Assembly: GCA_039621445.1 (NCBI GenBank) | Contig: CP154956.1 | Coordinates: 81,092,474 to 81,156,473, forward strand | Length of the DNA stretch: 64,000 bases | Reading direction: 5' to 3' | DNA from: Euglena gracilis | Lineage: Eukaryota; Euglenida; Euglenophyceae; Euglenales | Shown: positions 22,201-30,799 of the stretch, in pieces | Position numbering within the stretch: position 1 is the stretch's first letter | Layout: each line of letters starts with the position of its first letter | Program-made: the position numbers and the translations under genes | The notes under the pieces: model-generated | Seen by the model: the letters and a program-made list of their open reading frames with translations, nothing else | The model's database searches: none | Told to the model about the DNA's origin: nothing

Positions 22201-23619
22201 TGTTTGCCCTCCTTTGCCTGCCCAGGTCGAATATGATGATTACGGTGACCTTCGCTTCAACAGACTCGATGGAACAGCTGCAAGGTCTCCCCAACACCGA
22301 AGAGGTTCGCCAATCAACGCTCTTCCTCCGTCAAATGACAGTATTTGTCTGCTTTTTTAACATAATACAAACCCTTTTGCATACCTGAATCCCGATGACA
22401 GTTAATGGCAATGACAATGACGGATGAAAATCCCATTGACAAACACACTGGAAAACAAAACAAGATGAAAAAAACACATGAAATTAAATGGGTTGCATGC
22501 CCATGGTTCAAACTAATCCACAGTATGGTATGAAATGCCAGCAAAAAATTATCGCCTCAAAAATGGCTTGAAAAAATGGTGCTTTTATGTTTTTGTGCAC
22601 TTTTGGAAAAACAATTGAAAACTGTGTAGATTTTGAAAAGTCTCTGCCCTCATTAAGCAACAGAAACAAGAGTACGGTACACGAAGGGTCCGCATGCCCC
22701 TCCCTGATCACTGAAATGGATCCAGATTCAGAATCTGGGAAAGTCAGAACCCTTGGGAGACACAATCCAAGAAAGGGCGCACCTCCCACGGTGGTGGATA
22801 CTCGGCGTCTTCCTCACAGTCATCTTCTTCTCAACTAGGGCATCGCTTCGTGACTCCCCCCGGGGGGGGGGGTCCAGCTCAGAGGCTGGAAAATTTGGGC
22901 TGGCTGGAAAAAGGCTGCCGGCTGACCCCCTCCCTCCCTATGTGGGGGTCCCCCGACTGGAACTGGGCCCCACCTGGGGTCGAACCGGGTGCCAAAAATC
23001 GAAACTGCAAAAATGCCCAAAATACTGTCAATTATGCAAACTTGAATATTTTGAATATTTTGGGGTCAAAAACCGAATTGGATTTTTTTTGGACCCCAAA
23101 ACCCCCTGGCCAGCCCAAATCCGACCCATATTTGCCGCCTTTTTGCCCATTTTTTGCACCCTCAAAAGCCAGAAAATCCGCTGCCATCCAGCCGCCCTTT
23201 AGTCGGCTAGAAAATAATCATATAATTTACATACATTATTCATTTAAATTTACATATGTATAAATTTATATATATATATATATTAAAATAGATAATATAT
23301 AACATAATATATATTATATTATATTATATTATATAATATATAATATATAATATATATTATAATATATATTATAATATACATAATATATAACATAATATAC
23401 ATATATATACATATACATGCCTTGCATATTTTCTAATTTTGCATGTACACATACATACATTAAAACTCGTTGATGGGGGGGTTGCTGGCTGGAAAAAAGC
23501 TGCTGGCTGGCTGGACTCCATGGCTGGATGGAGTCCACTTCAGCCTAAGCGGCGCCCTGTTCCCAACAGGCCAGGTTCGGGGTGGACAGGGACAACTTCC
23601 ACCGGAACAGCTCCTCCAT
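7453..23619 (-). CDS. EXD1-like DEDDy 3'-5' exonuclease with C-terminal zinc knuckles
   Basis: A spliced gene of about 20 exons and roughly 540 residues. Order: acidic N-terminus (23619-18817), RNase D-type exonuclease domain (17384 to about 13600), basic linker (13265-12127), Cys-containing part (10209-8635), CCHC knuckle and proline-rich tail (8134-7453). The DEDDy residues are visible: DCE in VAVDCEGVNLS (motif I), D in VMFDCRQDS (motif II), and Y/D in VQYAAADVAGLL (motif III). The ATG at 23619 follows CAG/ACAGA, a likely spliced-leader acceptor; the TGA is at 7453-7455. The family degrades or binds RNA; animal EXD1 and Egalitarian act in small-RNA and mRNA pathways. Attaching zinc knuckles suggests an RNA substrate. 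Most junctions keep frame with GT-AG or direct-repeat introns. The junction 18817/17384 is unresolved. Confidence 0.82.
8635..9304 (-). CDS. Exon of the exonuclease gene split by a family I intron
   Basis: Right part 9036-9304 starts EVNRGFCRPLAARWVTVALR and contains AGCKHCGAR. Left part 8635-8680 reads HLSGEDCIKVAKYG. Removing 8689-9035 with one GGCCCCAT repeat gives QLGRMGPIHLSGEDCIKVAK in frame. The whole right part is one open frame with G/C third positions. CKHC and the neighbouring Cys may form a further zinc site, but no family pattern is clear. Confidence 0.65.
8689..9035 (-). mobile_element. Family I element acting as intron, perfect 8-bp repeat
   Basis: Direct repeats GGCCCCAT at 8681-8688 and about 9036-9043. 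Termini CATACAATTTTTTACCG and AAAAATTGACTG are diverged versions of the 3334-3683 copy. The interior holds the CCAGTCAGTCACT repeats and the GCGCCGTCGGCGCC hairpin typical of the family. No GT or AG lies at the borders. Confidence 0.85.
9305..10145. other. Intron of the exonuclease gene
   Basis: Contains a G-rich GGGTGTGGGG tract (9499-9595) and an element running from GGGGGTTATTATTTGGGCG (about 9776) to TTATTTGGGGGGG (about 10076), related to the one at 4260-4630. No exon was seen. Confidence 0.5.
10146..10209 (-). CDS. Cys-pair exon of the exonuclease gene
   Basis: 64 nt entered at CCACAG/TTCCAG and leaving at CGGG/GTGTGA: FQSGQLVSRWCFVCRGQAEF. The WCFVC pair may bind zinc together with CKHC of the next exon. 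Phases match the exon at 12127-12202. Confidence 0.7.
10210..12126. other. Intron of about 1.9 kb, no exon recognised
   Basis: Its first half is rich in GGCCANTTTTGG and TGGCCAAAAATG motifs on both strands (10380-10760). The remainder is AT-rich. Short open frames here lack codon bias. Confidence 0.5.
12127..13265 (-). CDS. Two linker exons after the exonuclease domain
   Basis: Exon 13165-13265 reads KRLVVDELFRKQATEAAFLQ and KCQEVSDRYADYF, with conventional GT-AG borders. Exon 12127-12202 reads GKARRTFDDYESNAFLPFGI. The phase-2 junction TTCAG/G makes Arg. The intron between (12203-13164) contains an element with ends near CAGGCTGAATTTGATCAA (12236) and AAATTCAGCCTG (12302-12316) plus a GTACCCCATGGGG unit. 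The helical, charged sequence is typical of the region following RNase D-type domains. Confidence 0.75.
13600..17384 (-). CDS. Exonuclease-domain exons (DEDDy motifs I-III)
   Basis: Exons: 17273-17384 (IAVVEITDEAGLRGVAAAVR, then AVDCEGVNLS), 16434-16524 (VGQLTLLQMATASTVYLVDV), 16057-16122 (LKELLEDPSFPKVMFDCRQD), 15190-15301 (VADALFHQYGVRLRGVWDLQ), 14953-15039 (LSAVYYKKQGVQRIRGLEDC), about 14714-14772 (EMAQVKRQVHDQMRQYAM) and about 13600-13681 (IWLQRPLPPDVVQYAAADVA). All internal phases agree with GT-AG junctions, except the motif II/ADALFHQ junction (a short insert, or a noncanonical border) and the QYAM/VADIW junction, where a GGTGG repeat allows in-frame joining. Catalytic Asp/Glu/Tyr are all present, so an active nuclease is expected. 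Confidence 0.88.
14307..14537. mobile_element. Family II-like element in intron
   Basis: Left end CAGGCTTCTTTTCAAAACC and right end GTTAAAAAGAAGCCTG match family II termini, with a G-run and CCCACCCACCCACCC inside. No clear direct repeat flanks it, so it is an older copy or one inserted in intron sequence. It is followed by a tandem GGTCATATATATAGCTGAAC repeat (14546-14607). Confidence 0.55.
16193..16352. repeat. (GT)n and (GGGT)n microsatellite
   Basis: About 160 bp of TG, then GGGTGG and GTGTGG repeats, making up much of the short intron between the exonuclease exons at 16434 and 16122. Confidence 0.95.
17401..17593. repeat. Polypurine tract of (GGAGA)n
   Basis: About 190 bp of almost pure A/G on the plus strand, mainly AGGAG units. 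On the coding strand it is a long pyrimidine tract placed directly before the acceptor of the exon carrying nuclease motif I. Confidence 0.95.
17594..17900. repeat. AT-rich tract of TATTATAT units
   Basis: About 300 bp of A/T with ATTATAT periodicity, following directly on the polypurine tract. Confidence 0.9.
17901..18816. other. Intron with two or more decayed elements
   Basis: Contains CAGCTGGGTTGACATTTTTCAGCC and GGGGGGGTCCGCTAG text shared with 6190 and 31560, a GGCGCTTTGCGCCGG hairpin near 18440, and a family II right end CTTAAAAAGAAGTCTG at 18801-18816. No exon was recognised, yet the join between the exons at 18817 and 17384 is out of phase without one more piece or a noncanonical border. 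Confidence 0.5.
18817..23619 (-). CDS. Acidic N-terminal exons of the exonuclease gene
   Basis: Exon pieces: 23560-23619 MEELFRWKLSLSTPNLACWE; 22783-22827 EDDCEEDAEYPPPWE; 21480-21509 ESALLPDDDD; 20934-21005 GDEEEEDEGGDTPPPESNGG then VSFC; 19477-19503 plus 19184-19192 RGVLLLLRNVQR; 18962-19001 GPQIAEEEPPAPV; 18817-18850 VEEEEDEGLW. Lengths and phases fit throughout up to 18817 (60, 45, 30, 72, 36, 40 and 34 nt). Three of these joins require removing an inserted element with its direct repeat (22836-23559, 21014-21479, 19201-19476). The result is a highly acidic, probably disordered arm. Confidence 0.75.
19201..19476 (-). mobile_element. Family II-type element acting as intron, 276 bp
   Basis: Direct repeats ATTCCACA (19193-19200) and ATTCCGCA (19477-19484). 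Ends CAGAGGCTCTTTTAGGATCC and CTTAAAAATCTCTG. Removal joins VLLLLRN to VQR in frame on the minus strand. Inside are C/G palindromes and the GCGCTTCGCGCCG hairpin. Confidence 0.8.
20230..20660. repeat. Clustered ATGCAAAAAAATGC repeats
   Basis: Runs of ATGCAAAAA flank units like CATATGGCGACCAACTACAA and CAGGGCAAAATATTTTATGC. The block CTGGAATATAACAGAG...TTTGCTGCCTAA is nearly repeated at 63540-63575. The ends read ATGCAACTTGCATAAAAC and ATGCAAGTTGCATATCCCC, so this may be a compound element. It is intronic for the exonuclease gene. Confidence 0.8.
21014..21479 (-). mobile_element. Family III element acting as intron, 466 bp
   Basis: Ends CAGGGCTGCTTAGTGACTCC and TTCTTAAGCAACGTCCTG. Flanks ACCATCGT (21006-21013) and ATCATCAT (21480-21487), 6 of 8 identical. 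Removal joins two acidic coding pieces in frame whichever repeat copy is kept. Confidence 0.8.
21778..22075. mobile_element. Family VI element with repeated CCTGCTAGGGGCAGGCA units
   Basis: Left end TTACCAACCGGGGG, right end GTAGGCACCCGACTAAGCAC. Contains several inverted CTAGCAGGCAC / GTGCCTGCCCCTAG units, GGCGCCTTCGGCGCC (about 21918) and C/G palindromes. A close relative lies at about 56700-56890 in a DRC3 intron; 5675-5790 and 8290-8540 hold partial ones. Confidence 0.65.
22836..23559 (-). mobile_element. Family III element acting as intron, 724 bp, with AT insert
   Basis: Direct repeats TTCTCAAC (22828-22835) and TTCCCAAC (23560-23567). Ends TAGGGCATCGCTTCGTGACT and CCTAAGCGGCGCCCTG. 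Its removal fuses ACWE to EDDCEED exactly in frame, directly after the first 20 codons of the exonuclease gene. A 200-bp (AT)n tract at 23222-23420 separates what looks like one family III element. Confidence 0.88.
23222..23420. repeat. (AT)n tract nested in a family III element
   Basis: Pure A/T alternation with ATATATTATA periodicity and two ACATATATATACATATACAT-type stretches. Confidence 0.9.
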
Positions 23620-24878
23620 TCTGTCTGCCACAGGTCCTGGGAGGCAAAATCTTCATTAAATTTCAGACTGAGGTTTGGGTTAGGATTTGGATTAGGGTCA
23701 GGGTTCAGATTTAGGAAAAGAGTTAGGCCGAAATTGGGTCGGGTTTCAGGGGGAAAACTGGACCTAAATTTGGCCCAAATTGCTACCCCCCCCCCCCGGG
23801 AAGGTTTGCCAGTACCGGGGACCCTGACAACTTCCTATCGTGACAAGCTGGCTGGTACCAAAGACCCTGACAGTTTCCTGGGCAGAACCCTGACAATTTC
23901 CCGGGTTTTCAAGGGAAAATCAATGAAAAACTGAAAGGTTGGCCAATAACGGGGACCCTGACGACAGTTTCCCGGGGGGGGGGGGGGCAGGTAGGCCCAA
24001 AATTTGGCTGAATCGCCACATTTCCCCGTACCCCACCCAAATTTCCAACCCTAACCCTAACCCCAACCCAAATCTTCAACCTTAATCCTGAAAACAATCC
24101 CGTAATAACCCCGCCAGCGAAAAAAAAAATATCGGCGGCAGGTTGTTTGAAAAGACAAGGGGGTCCCAGAAGTTTCACTTGAGTGGCCGAAGTCCATGGT
24201 AAATACAACTACGGGGGGGGGGGGGGGGAAAAAAATTAGCGTTGCCACACCTTTTTTGGCAAAAAGAAACGTCCAGTGCCTGAAACCTTCTGAGCAACTT
24301 CATTGGTAAGAGACGGGCCAAAAGAATTATCAGGGGGTGATTGTTATCGGTCTCAAGGCAGGGTGTACACCGATTTTGGCAATTGCCGAATAATGGCAAA
24401 TGTTTTTCCTCTGGGAAATGACTTCGGCTTAGATGTTTGAACCATACCATTTTCCCTCTGAGATCAAGCTTTTTGTCAAATTTTTGTCACTCCCAACGTC
24501 AAATCCACAACTTTCACAGAACTTCCGCAATTTTCCAACGGTTTCCCCTACAATTCTCTTGAAGACCTGCCATTTCAAGGAATGGCAAGAGCTCATTGAA
24601 TCTTCCATTTCAACTGAGGGACTGAGCAGGCTGAATCAACAGGGGGGGAACCGGAAAACTGCAGAAAGTTGTGTGTTGTTAAGAATTAACTGTAGAAACT
24701 ATCTCTAATTGTAATATTATTAATCCATCTATAATTGTAATATTATTAGTTAGAAATTGTGGGAAATTGTCGGAATTGCTGGGTTGCTAAAACATTTCCC
24801 ACTTCCCCCGGAGTGATGAACACTTTTTTCTTTAAACAGAAACAAATGTCCAATAAACCATATGGATATGGGGGCAAA
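23620..24878. other. Spacer upstream of the exonuclease gene
   Basis: No exon recognised. It contains degenerate TTAGGG-like text (23668-23720), AACCCTAACCCTAACCCC (about 24047-24064), and C/G runs at 23785, 23973 and 24213. The promoter and 5' region of the exonuclease gene would be expected here. Confidence 0.5.
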
Positions 24879-25109
24879 TTACCACGTGAAGAGGGGAGCG
24901 GCGACAGGCGCCACACCATGCCACGACGGGTACACCATCACTGGCCGGATGACGTGCGGCGCGGAGGGGTCGGCCGGTCGCCACCCCGCATGGGCCTCAT
25001 CCGCCGGGTGGGGTGAGCGGTGCGCGGCAGCCGAGGCAGTGGACTCGCTGTCCACCGTGTCCACGGGAGGGGACGATGGCGGCAACCATGGCGTGGGGGG
25101 CTCACGCAA
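24879..25109 (-). CDS. Proline/serine-rich exon, last exon candidate of region D
   Basis: Open frame with very high GC3: PPTPWLPPSSPPVDTVDSES, then PADEAHAGWRPADPSAPHVI and MVYPSWHGVAPVAAPLFTW. It ends in TAA at 24879-24881, but ACGTG/GTAATT at the same place is also a good GT donor, so this may not be the true C-terminus. No family recognised. Confidence 0.6.
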   Translation of the reverse strand: MREPPTPWLPPSSPPVDTVDSESTASAAAHRSPHPADEAHAGWRPADPSAPHVIRPVMVYPSWHGVAPVAAPLFTW

Positions 25110-25967
25110 GCCCCTCTATTGGCTCACTGGCCCCAGGCTCAGAATACCTTTGGACCACAAAGGGGGTGGGGTCCAACGGGTCAATTGGAAAAAAAGGTGC
25201 TGGCTGGCTGGACCCCGGGGTCACCTTTGGCCCCAGCCCCACTTGGTCCCAAGCCTGGGGCCGACTTCAGGGGGGCTGTGTTGACTCCAACGGGCAGGGG
25301 GCCAGCGAGCATCCCGGTTGGATGAGGTGAAAAGGGGGCCGTGTTGACCCCAACAGACCCAGGGGCCACCAAAGAGCCAGGGTTGTTGGGGTTTGGTACG
25401 CCACAACTGTTAAGGTGCGAAATCACTTCAATAAAAAAAATCAATCCCCTCCCTGGAAAATGTCACCCAAAAAGATGACCTGGGAGGAAGCGTTGAGGAG
25501 GAAAGCTGGATCGCCCAGAGAAAATCAGCAAAAGCAAATCTGCTTCTCCACAGAAATCTGCGGTGCCACCCAGGTGAGTGCAGGGGTTATCGACACAGGA
25601 GCTTGGACACCGTCGAACTTGCGGAATGTGTTGGCGGGGAAACGCTACGGCCTGCGGCAGCACATTCAACAAAAAGAAATCAAACAGCCAAACCTGCACA
25701 TGATAGTGGTTGGGGTGGGGGGCAATCAGACAGGTTTAAGTATTGGAAAATGAAATTATATACCCCTCTCCCCGAGCAGTTCCCATGGGGGGACGGCAAT
25801 AACTCGATGGTGGGGCACGTTTTTATGAAAAGATCAAAAAAGATCAATGATTCTGGAAGGGGGTTTTGAAAATTATTTCTGCATTCTTTGCTAAAATGCT
25901 TGAAATTTATGGGTTCTTTTCGAACATTCAAAATGTTGTGATACCGTTCAGGATTGGGCTGTTCAGG
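25110..25967. other. Intron or spacer, no clear exon
   Basis: Contains GCTGGCTGGACCCC-type text shared with family III elements (25160-25400). The stretch at 25560-25690 is open on both strands with weak bias. I cannot choose a gene model. Confidence 0.35.
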
Positions 25968-26990
25968 GTTTGGGCATGGGAAGAGGAGGCATGGTGCCCG
26001 CAGCTTTCTTTGTGACTCTAGCGGCCTTTGCAGCATCATTTGCCTCTTCTGTATTTGTTCGGGGGGAGGGTTGCCCAAGCCAAAGAACTACGTTATCTCC
26101 CAGGCAGACATTCATTTGGTGTGGTTCACAAAAGGCATGCAAACCACATTTCTCTTTTGGTGTCCACGAATGAACCACAACGTTTTTAATGTCCACAAAA
26201 AGCATTTTGGTACCCACAGAAATATTTTTGATGACACAAAACTTGATTGAGAATCAAAAAATTAGCAGTTTTACAACTAAAAGCGGATGGATCCTTAGAC
26301 ACCTCAGCGACACAACGGACCTTGGCCCCAGTTCCATCCGTAGAATGTGGCAGGGAACCACACCCCACCGCCAGGGCTGTACAGGAAGGCTTGGTGGGCG
26401 GGGCCGGACCCCCCACCCGAGAGGCAGGGGGTGTTCACCCCCCACCCACCACCCATGGGGTTGCGGACAATTCCCGCGCAGCCCTGTCCACCGCTGCGGT
26501 TGGAGGAGGGTCGCAATTCCTCCGTCAGCACAGGCAGAGCCCAATCAAATGTGTGGCACCCATACCCTGGGGTCAACTCAGGTTAAAGGTTAGGGGTTAG
26601 GGGGGTTAATGGTCAGTACGGGTTAGAGACTCACATGTGTTAGAAATGATCCATGACTGCGGTGGAGGATATGGGCATTTTTGGCCTCCTCAAGCAAACG
26701 CCGAACTCCTTTGGGAATCTCCATTCCTACCACATCATCCATAGTGAGAATGGAACAGGCTTCTTTTTAAGACCCCTGGGGGGGAGGGGGGGGGGTCCCC
26801 CCACCCACCCAAGGTGGCGCGGGACCCCCCAAATAGGGCCAGTTAAAGGCAATTTCCAAAAATTTTCGGCGCAAAGCGCCGCAAAGGTATACCCAGCGCC
26901 TCCGGCGCGGGACCCGGGGGGGGGGTCTGCTGACTTAAAAAGAAGCCTGGAATGGAAACGTTTCCTAACTGTCAAATCCTTTTTTTAGAG
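25968..26990 (-). CDS. Candidate exons, alternative 3' end of region D
   Basis: Three minus-strand pieces look coding. Around 26645-26975: NVSILTMDDVVGMEIPKGVR then RLLEEAKNAH, readable only if the 194-bp element at 26756-26949 is removed with one GAATGGAA repeat. Around 26290-26545, interrupted by a 116-bp element (26372-26487): either WGVVPCHILRMELGPRSVVS or GCGSLPHSTDGTGAKVRC, ending at CTGAG/GTGTCT. At 25968-26050: EEANDAAKAARVTKKAAGTM, then PPLPMPKP and a TGA. Base bias is weaker than in the neighbouring genes. If real, this is a separate gene ending at 25968. Confidence 0.4.
26372..26487. mobile_element. Family V element, 116 bp
   Basis: Direct repeats CCACCGC at 26365-26371 and 26488-26494. 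Ends CAGGGCTGTACAGGAAGGC and TTCCCGCGCAGCCCTGT are inverted. It is the shortest complete copy of a family also seen at 62828-63086, with less complete relatives near 2330-2470, 5110-5150, 28385-28425, 35038-35110 and 51668-51690. Confidence 0.8.
26756..26949. mobile_element. Family II element, 194 bp, perfect 8-bp repeat
   Basis: Direct repeats GAATGGAA at 26748-26755 and 26950-26957. Perfect 16-bp inverted termini CAGGCTTCTTTTTAAG / CTTAAAAAGAAGCCTG. Inside: C/G palindrome and CGGCGCAAAGCGCCG hairpin. This is the cleanest copy in the window. Confidence 0.93.
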
Positions 26991-27218
26991 AAGATTCACA
27001 CCGCCGCAAGAGGTTTTGTTTCACGTTGGGCGGTCCATTGGACGCAGTTGGGCAAACGTTCTTAAAGAATGATGCAAATGGCGGTGGGAAATATTTTTGG
27101 TATCCACAAATGAACCACAAAATTCTTTGGTGCCCAGAGGTGAACCACAAAATTTTTTTAAAAGAATGAAATAAACCCAATCCTTTAAGAATCGACAAGC
27201 AAAAACCCAATACCGCAG

Positions 27219-27409
27219 GTGCCAAATATGCAACCCAAGCACTGGAACTGCTCTCACTGACATCCCACAAAGCCAACGGGAAGCAGTTTGGTACCGATTT
27301 CCAGAGCCACAGCAAGACGCACCTGGTTGAGGCATCACATCCATTTGGGTGTTTGTTGAAGTTGCTGGCTCATCCCGACAGCATGCCCTACTCGTTGAGA
27401 GCTGGGCAG
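27219..27409 (+). CDS. Plus-strand exon candidate, unidentified
   Basis: 191 nt open between ATACCGCAG and GTGGGACAG, conventional 3' and 5' splice sites. Peptide AKYATQALELLSLTSHKANG, then KQFGTDFQSHSKTHLVEASH, then PFGCLLKLLAHPDSMPYSLR. GC3 is about 63%, above the surroundings. It looks helical, perhaps a repeat-type fold. It is the only convincing exon on the plus strand, opposite in direction to its neighbours; no partner exon was found. Confidence 0.5.
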
Positions 27410-28599
27410 GTGGGACAGGGCCAACTATAAACCAGACTCATCCAAATATTAAAATTCATAATATAAAAAAATATAATATAATAATAAAATGTGTATAATT
27501 TTAAATAATCCCCTGCAAAATATAACCACCCCGAATGCATTCACATGCGCACTTTCAACAATGCAGGGACGTCAATTTTGGAACTGCAGAGAAGGGTGGT
27601 GGCAAAAAAATGCACATCTTCTGTTGGCATCATTGGTATAAAAAAACCGCCAATTTCTTGTTCAGGACTCAAAAACGTTTAAAGTGATCACTTCGAAGCA
27701 GGGTGCTGATCAGGAACCTCCCTCTGCAAATCCAACGCTGACTCCATGTCAAAACCAATGGCAACTCAGAAAAGTTGGGCATGAGGGATGGCCAATGATA
27801 TGCAGACCCTACAACTGGCAGTTCCATGGCTGATTTGCTATCACGCTAAGCTGTCAGGATGATACTGGGGGGCAGGGCTGTTCGGAGACAGGGCTGGTGG
27901 GGGGTTCAGAACCCACCCCACCCACCACAGCACCCGCACAAAGAAAAATTCCTTTGGTGCCAAAGGAAAATTTTGACCCAAACACCAGAAATATGGGAAA
28001 GCCTGGTGGGGCGGGGGTGAAACCCTTCACCAATCAGGATGGGGGTGGGTGTGGGAGGTTCGGACCACAGATTCACTTGGCGACCCCCAAGGGGGGGGGC
28101 ACTTTTTCCCAGGACCACACCCACCCACTTTTTAGAAAACCCACCACCCACGCCCCCCCCCCCCCCGGGGTCGTGGGTGGTGTGGTTTCCGCCCACCCAC
28201 CCACCCACCCACCAAAAACCCAATCAAAATCGGCCGAAACCGCCGAGAACATTCCGGCCTGGCCTTCAGCCAGGCAAAATCTGACCCATGGTGCACCCCC
28301 CAGGGGAGGTCCAGAGGCCCCAACCCACCCACCAACCAACTTCCAAAAACCCACAGGTGTTTAGTGAATCTATGGGTCGGACCCCCCCATCCACCACCCA
28401 TAGGGTTTCGGGGATTCCCGTACAATCATGGAGTGGGGGGGGGGGTGAACTTCAGGGGTAGCAAACTAGATGGTGTTGATGGGGAGATAAAATTGTTCCA
28501 AGTAGAGATGCCACTTCGACGAGGCAGGGTTTGCAAGATCCCAAATGAGACTCTGCAACGACGAGGGCCAGCCCACAACAGCTGGCTCTGGGCATGAGC
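27410..28599. other. Repeat-rich stretch without a supported exon
   Basis: AT-rich from 27440 to 27780. From 27895 to 28430 it carries CCCACCCACC runs on alternating strands, a C/G palindrome (28150) and a family V-like right end (28385-28425). Confidence 0.45.
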
Positions 28600-28740
28600 G
28601 TGGGGGTGTGGGATCCAAACGACCGGGCCGGCGCGGTCGTTTGGATCCTGTCGAGGTGCTGGGATTCCTTCACCGGGCGCTGGCTTGCCGCTGGTGGCGG
28701 GCGGCACGACGGCTCCATGTCGCACTGCACGCCCGGCGAG
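28600..28740 (-). CDS. Exon candidate, possibly an N-terminal exon
   Basis: CAG/TGCGACATGG is followed by MEPSCRPPPAASQRPVKESQ and HLDR, all with G/C third positions. The CAG just before ATG resembles the other gene starts here, so a new gene could begin at about 28725. The opposite strand is also open (VEVLGFLHRALACRWWRAAR), which weakens the call. Confidence 0.4.
28611..28648. repeat. 15-bp perfect inverted repeat around an 8-nt loop
   Basis: GGATCCAAACGACCG (28611-28625) and CGGTCGTTTGGATCC (28634-28648) are exact complements, spacer GGCCGGCG. It directly borders the exon candidate at 28600-28740. Confidence 0.9.
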
Positions 28741-29499
28741 AGGTGGCGGTGGTGGGGGATGCAAAAGAACAATAACAGCAACAACGATGGCTACGTGAAT
28801 ACCCACACGCCCCGTCAAAAATAAACAAAACACAATGAAACAAAACAAAAAGAAACAAAAATATGATGCAAAAAAATAACCGGACACACTTCTGCCTTTT
28901 GGGTGTAGAACAATTATTGGGCCACCCCCCCCTTGTCCAAGGACAGCAAATGTTCCAGCATTGTGCCGTTGGCAGGGGGGTTTCAACGACACGCGGAGTC
29001 AACATAACAAAGCCGTAGACAAGCATGAACATAATGCAACCCTTTTACCGTGACGTTGGTGCTGTTTGGCCAAAATTTGTGGACAAATCAGCAAACCTTG
29101 GAGAAAAAGCATCTGTCACAGCTCCGATGGACAGGATCAAACATTTTTTTGTTTCCCCAAGGTTGGACCCCCCAGGGTCACAAAACCTTAAAAAAAATTT
29201 CTGTACCCAACCCAAAGTGCCATCACAAAATACCTTAGCAAAGGAAAATAGTGGTGAATAAAACGTGTGTTGCGTTGCCATCTTGGAGGCCACCTCTATG
29301 CCGCCGGTGATTTCAAAAAATGGGCACAATATTTCCAGAAAAGAAGAATATCCAAGGATAATGTGGTTGACAGGTGGGGTGTCAGACACACACTGCGTGT
29401 TCGACAGGAGGGGTGAAGGTGGGCCGAAACCTTTGCCTGGGTCGCGAATCCTGTTGAAAACCATCAGGCGTTGCCACTGTTTGCTTGGAGGTGCAAACG

Positions 29500-29720
29500 T
29501 CTGTGTCAAAATCCTTCTGCCCACACACAGTGAGGGCGGCGCCGAACAGGGGGGCTGCGGAGCGCTGAGTGCCCCTCATCCACTTGTACTCCACCGCCAC
29601 CTCGCAACCTCTCGCGTGGCGGCAGTGCTGGAGGCCACTCGGGAGCGGTCAGGGGCTGGGCGGCGACCGCTGTGGGAGCTGTGGGAGAGGGGCGGCCATC
29701 TGGAGGATGGCAAAACACCC
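29500..29720. CDS. Coding-like GC-rich segment, strand uncertain
   Basis: Minus strand: GCEVAVEYKWMRGTQRSAAP then LFGAALTVCGQK, with a GT donor at CTCACT/GTGTGTGG. Plus strand: RVAAVLEATRERSGAGRRPL then WELWERGGHLEDG, with a CACACACAG acceptor. Both are open and GC3-rich. Neighbours favour minus. Confidence 0.4.
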
Positions 29721-30799
29721 ACAGTTAGGTCCCAATTTCATTCCACCCCCCTCCTCCCCCCGGGCCAGCCAAACTGGATTTTGCACCCAGAGGGAACTTA
29801 GAATTTATGTGGGAAAAATACAATATGCTCACTTCCCACAGCATACTTACAATGTGTTCACTTCCCGGAAGATTTTTTTCCTATTTTTGGAACCTGTCAA
29901 GTTGGGGGCCCCCCGGGGGGATGGTCTGCACCCCCTCCCCTACCATCTTGACCGCCAGGGGTGGGGGGGGGGTGGGGTCTCAATACTGAGAGGGGCACCT
30001 TGTGATTCAGCAAGGGAGGAGAAGGAACCCCAACTTGCTTTTGAAAATGCAGTGAATGTAGGCCTCGAGGGAATGGGTTATTATATCTCTCATCGCATCC
30101 TCTGCCTTCTGCATTGTGGAGCTGTCCTCCAACCTGGGTTTGCTTTTTCAAAGAAAAATTGAAAATTATGAAAATTATAAAAATGAAAATGAAAATGAAA
30201 ACTGAAAAATGAAAATTTCCCAAACCCCCTCCGGTTTTATATTTAGGAGTTATTTCAAACCCTCGGGGGTTTTATATTAGGGGGTATTTGGATGGGGAAT
30301 CAAATTTCTGTGTTCAAAAGCACTCATGTTTTCCATCACAACTTTGCCCGCGACCATTTGCCCAAATTCACCATTTTTAGGTGAAAATCCAGCTGATGAC
30401 ATTTTTTGGACCAAAAAGGCGAAATTCATGTCCTGAAATTGCCACAAAATGGTAATTTTATTGGAATTTTTCGTGTTTTGCGCCGGGGGGGGGGGGCATG
30501 TTTGGGGGGTTTAGCAATTGGATTAAAATATAAATTAACTATCATTAATTATTTAAATCAACAAAAAAAATCTATCGATGATCAAATTTAATTAAAATTT
30601 TGCAGTTAGCAAAGAGGTTCATTACACTGATGAGGGAATGCTTCGATGGAGGGTTTTTCTTCCACAACTGCCAACTGCCAACACAACAAATTCTCTGAAG
30701 AGGGTCGACTTCAAAATCCTGTGCCCAAGGTATAACCCCGCATGCTTGCGCTTCACATGTGAAACACCAGGAGAATAACGCTGCCCCATCCCCGTTGGT

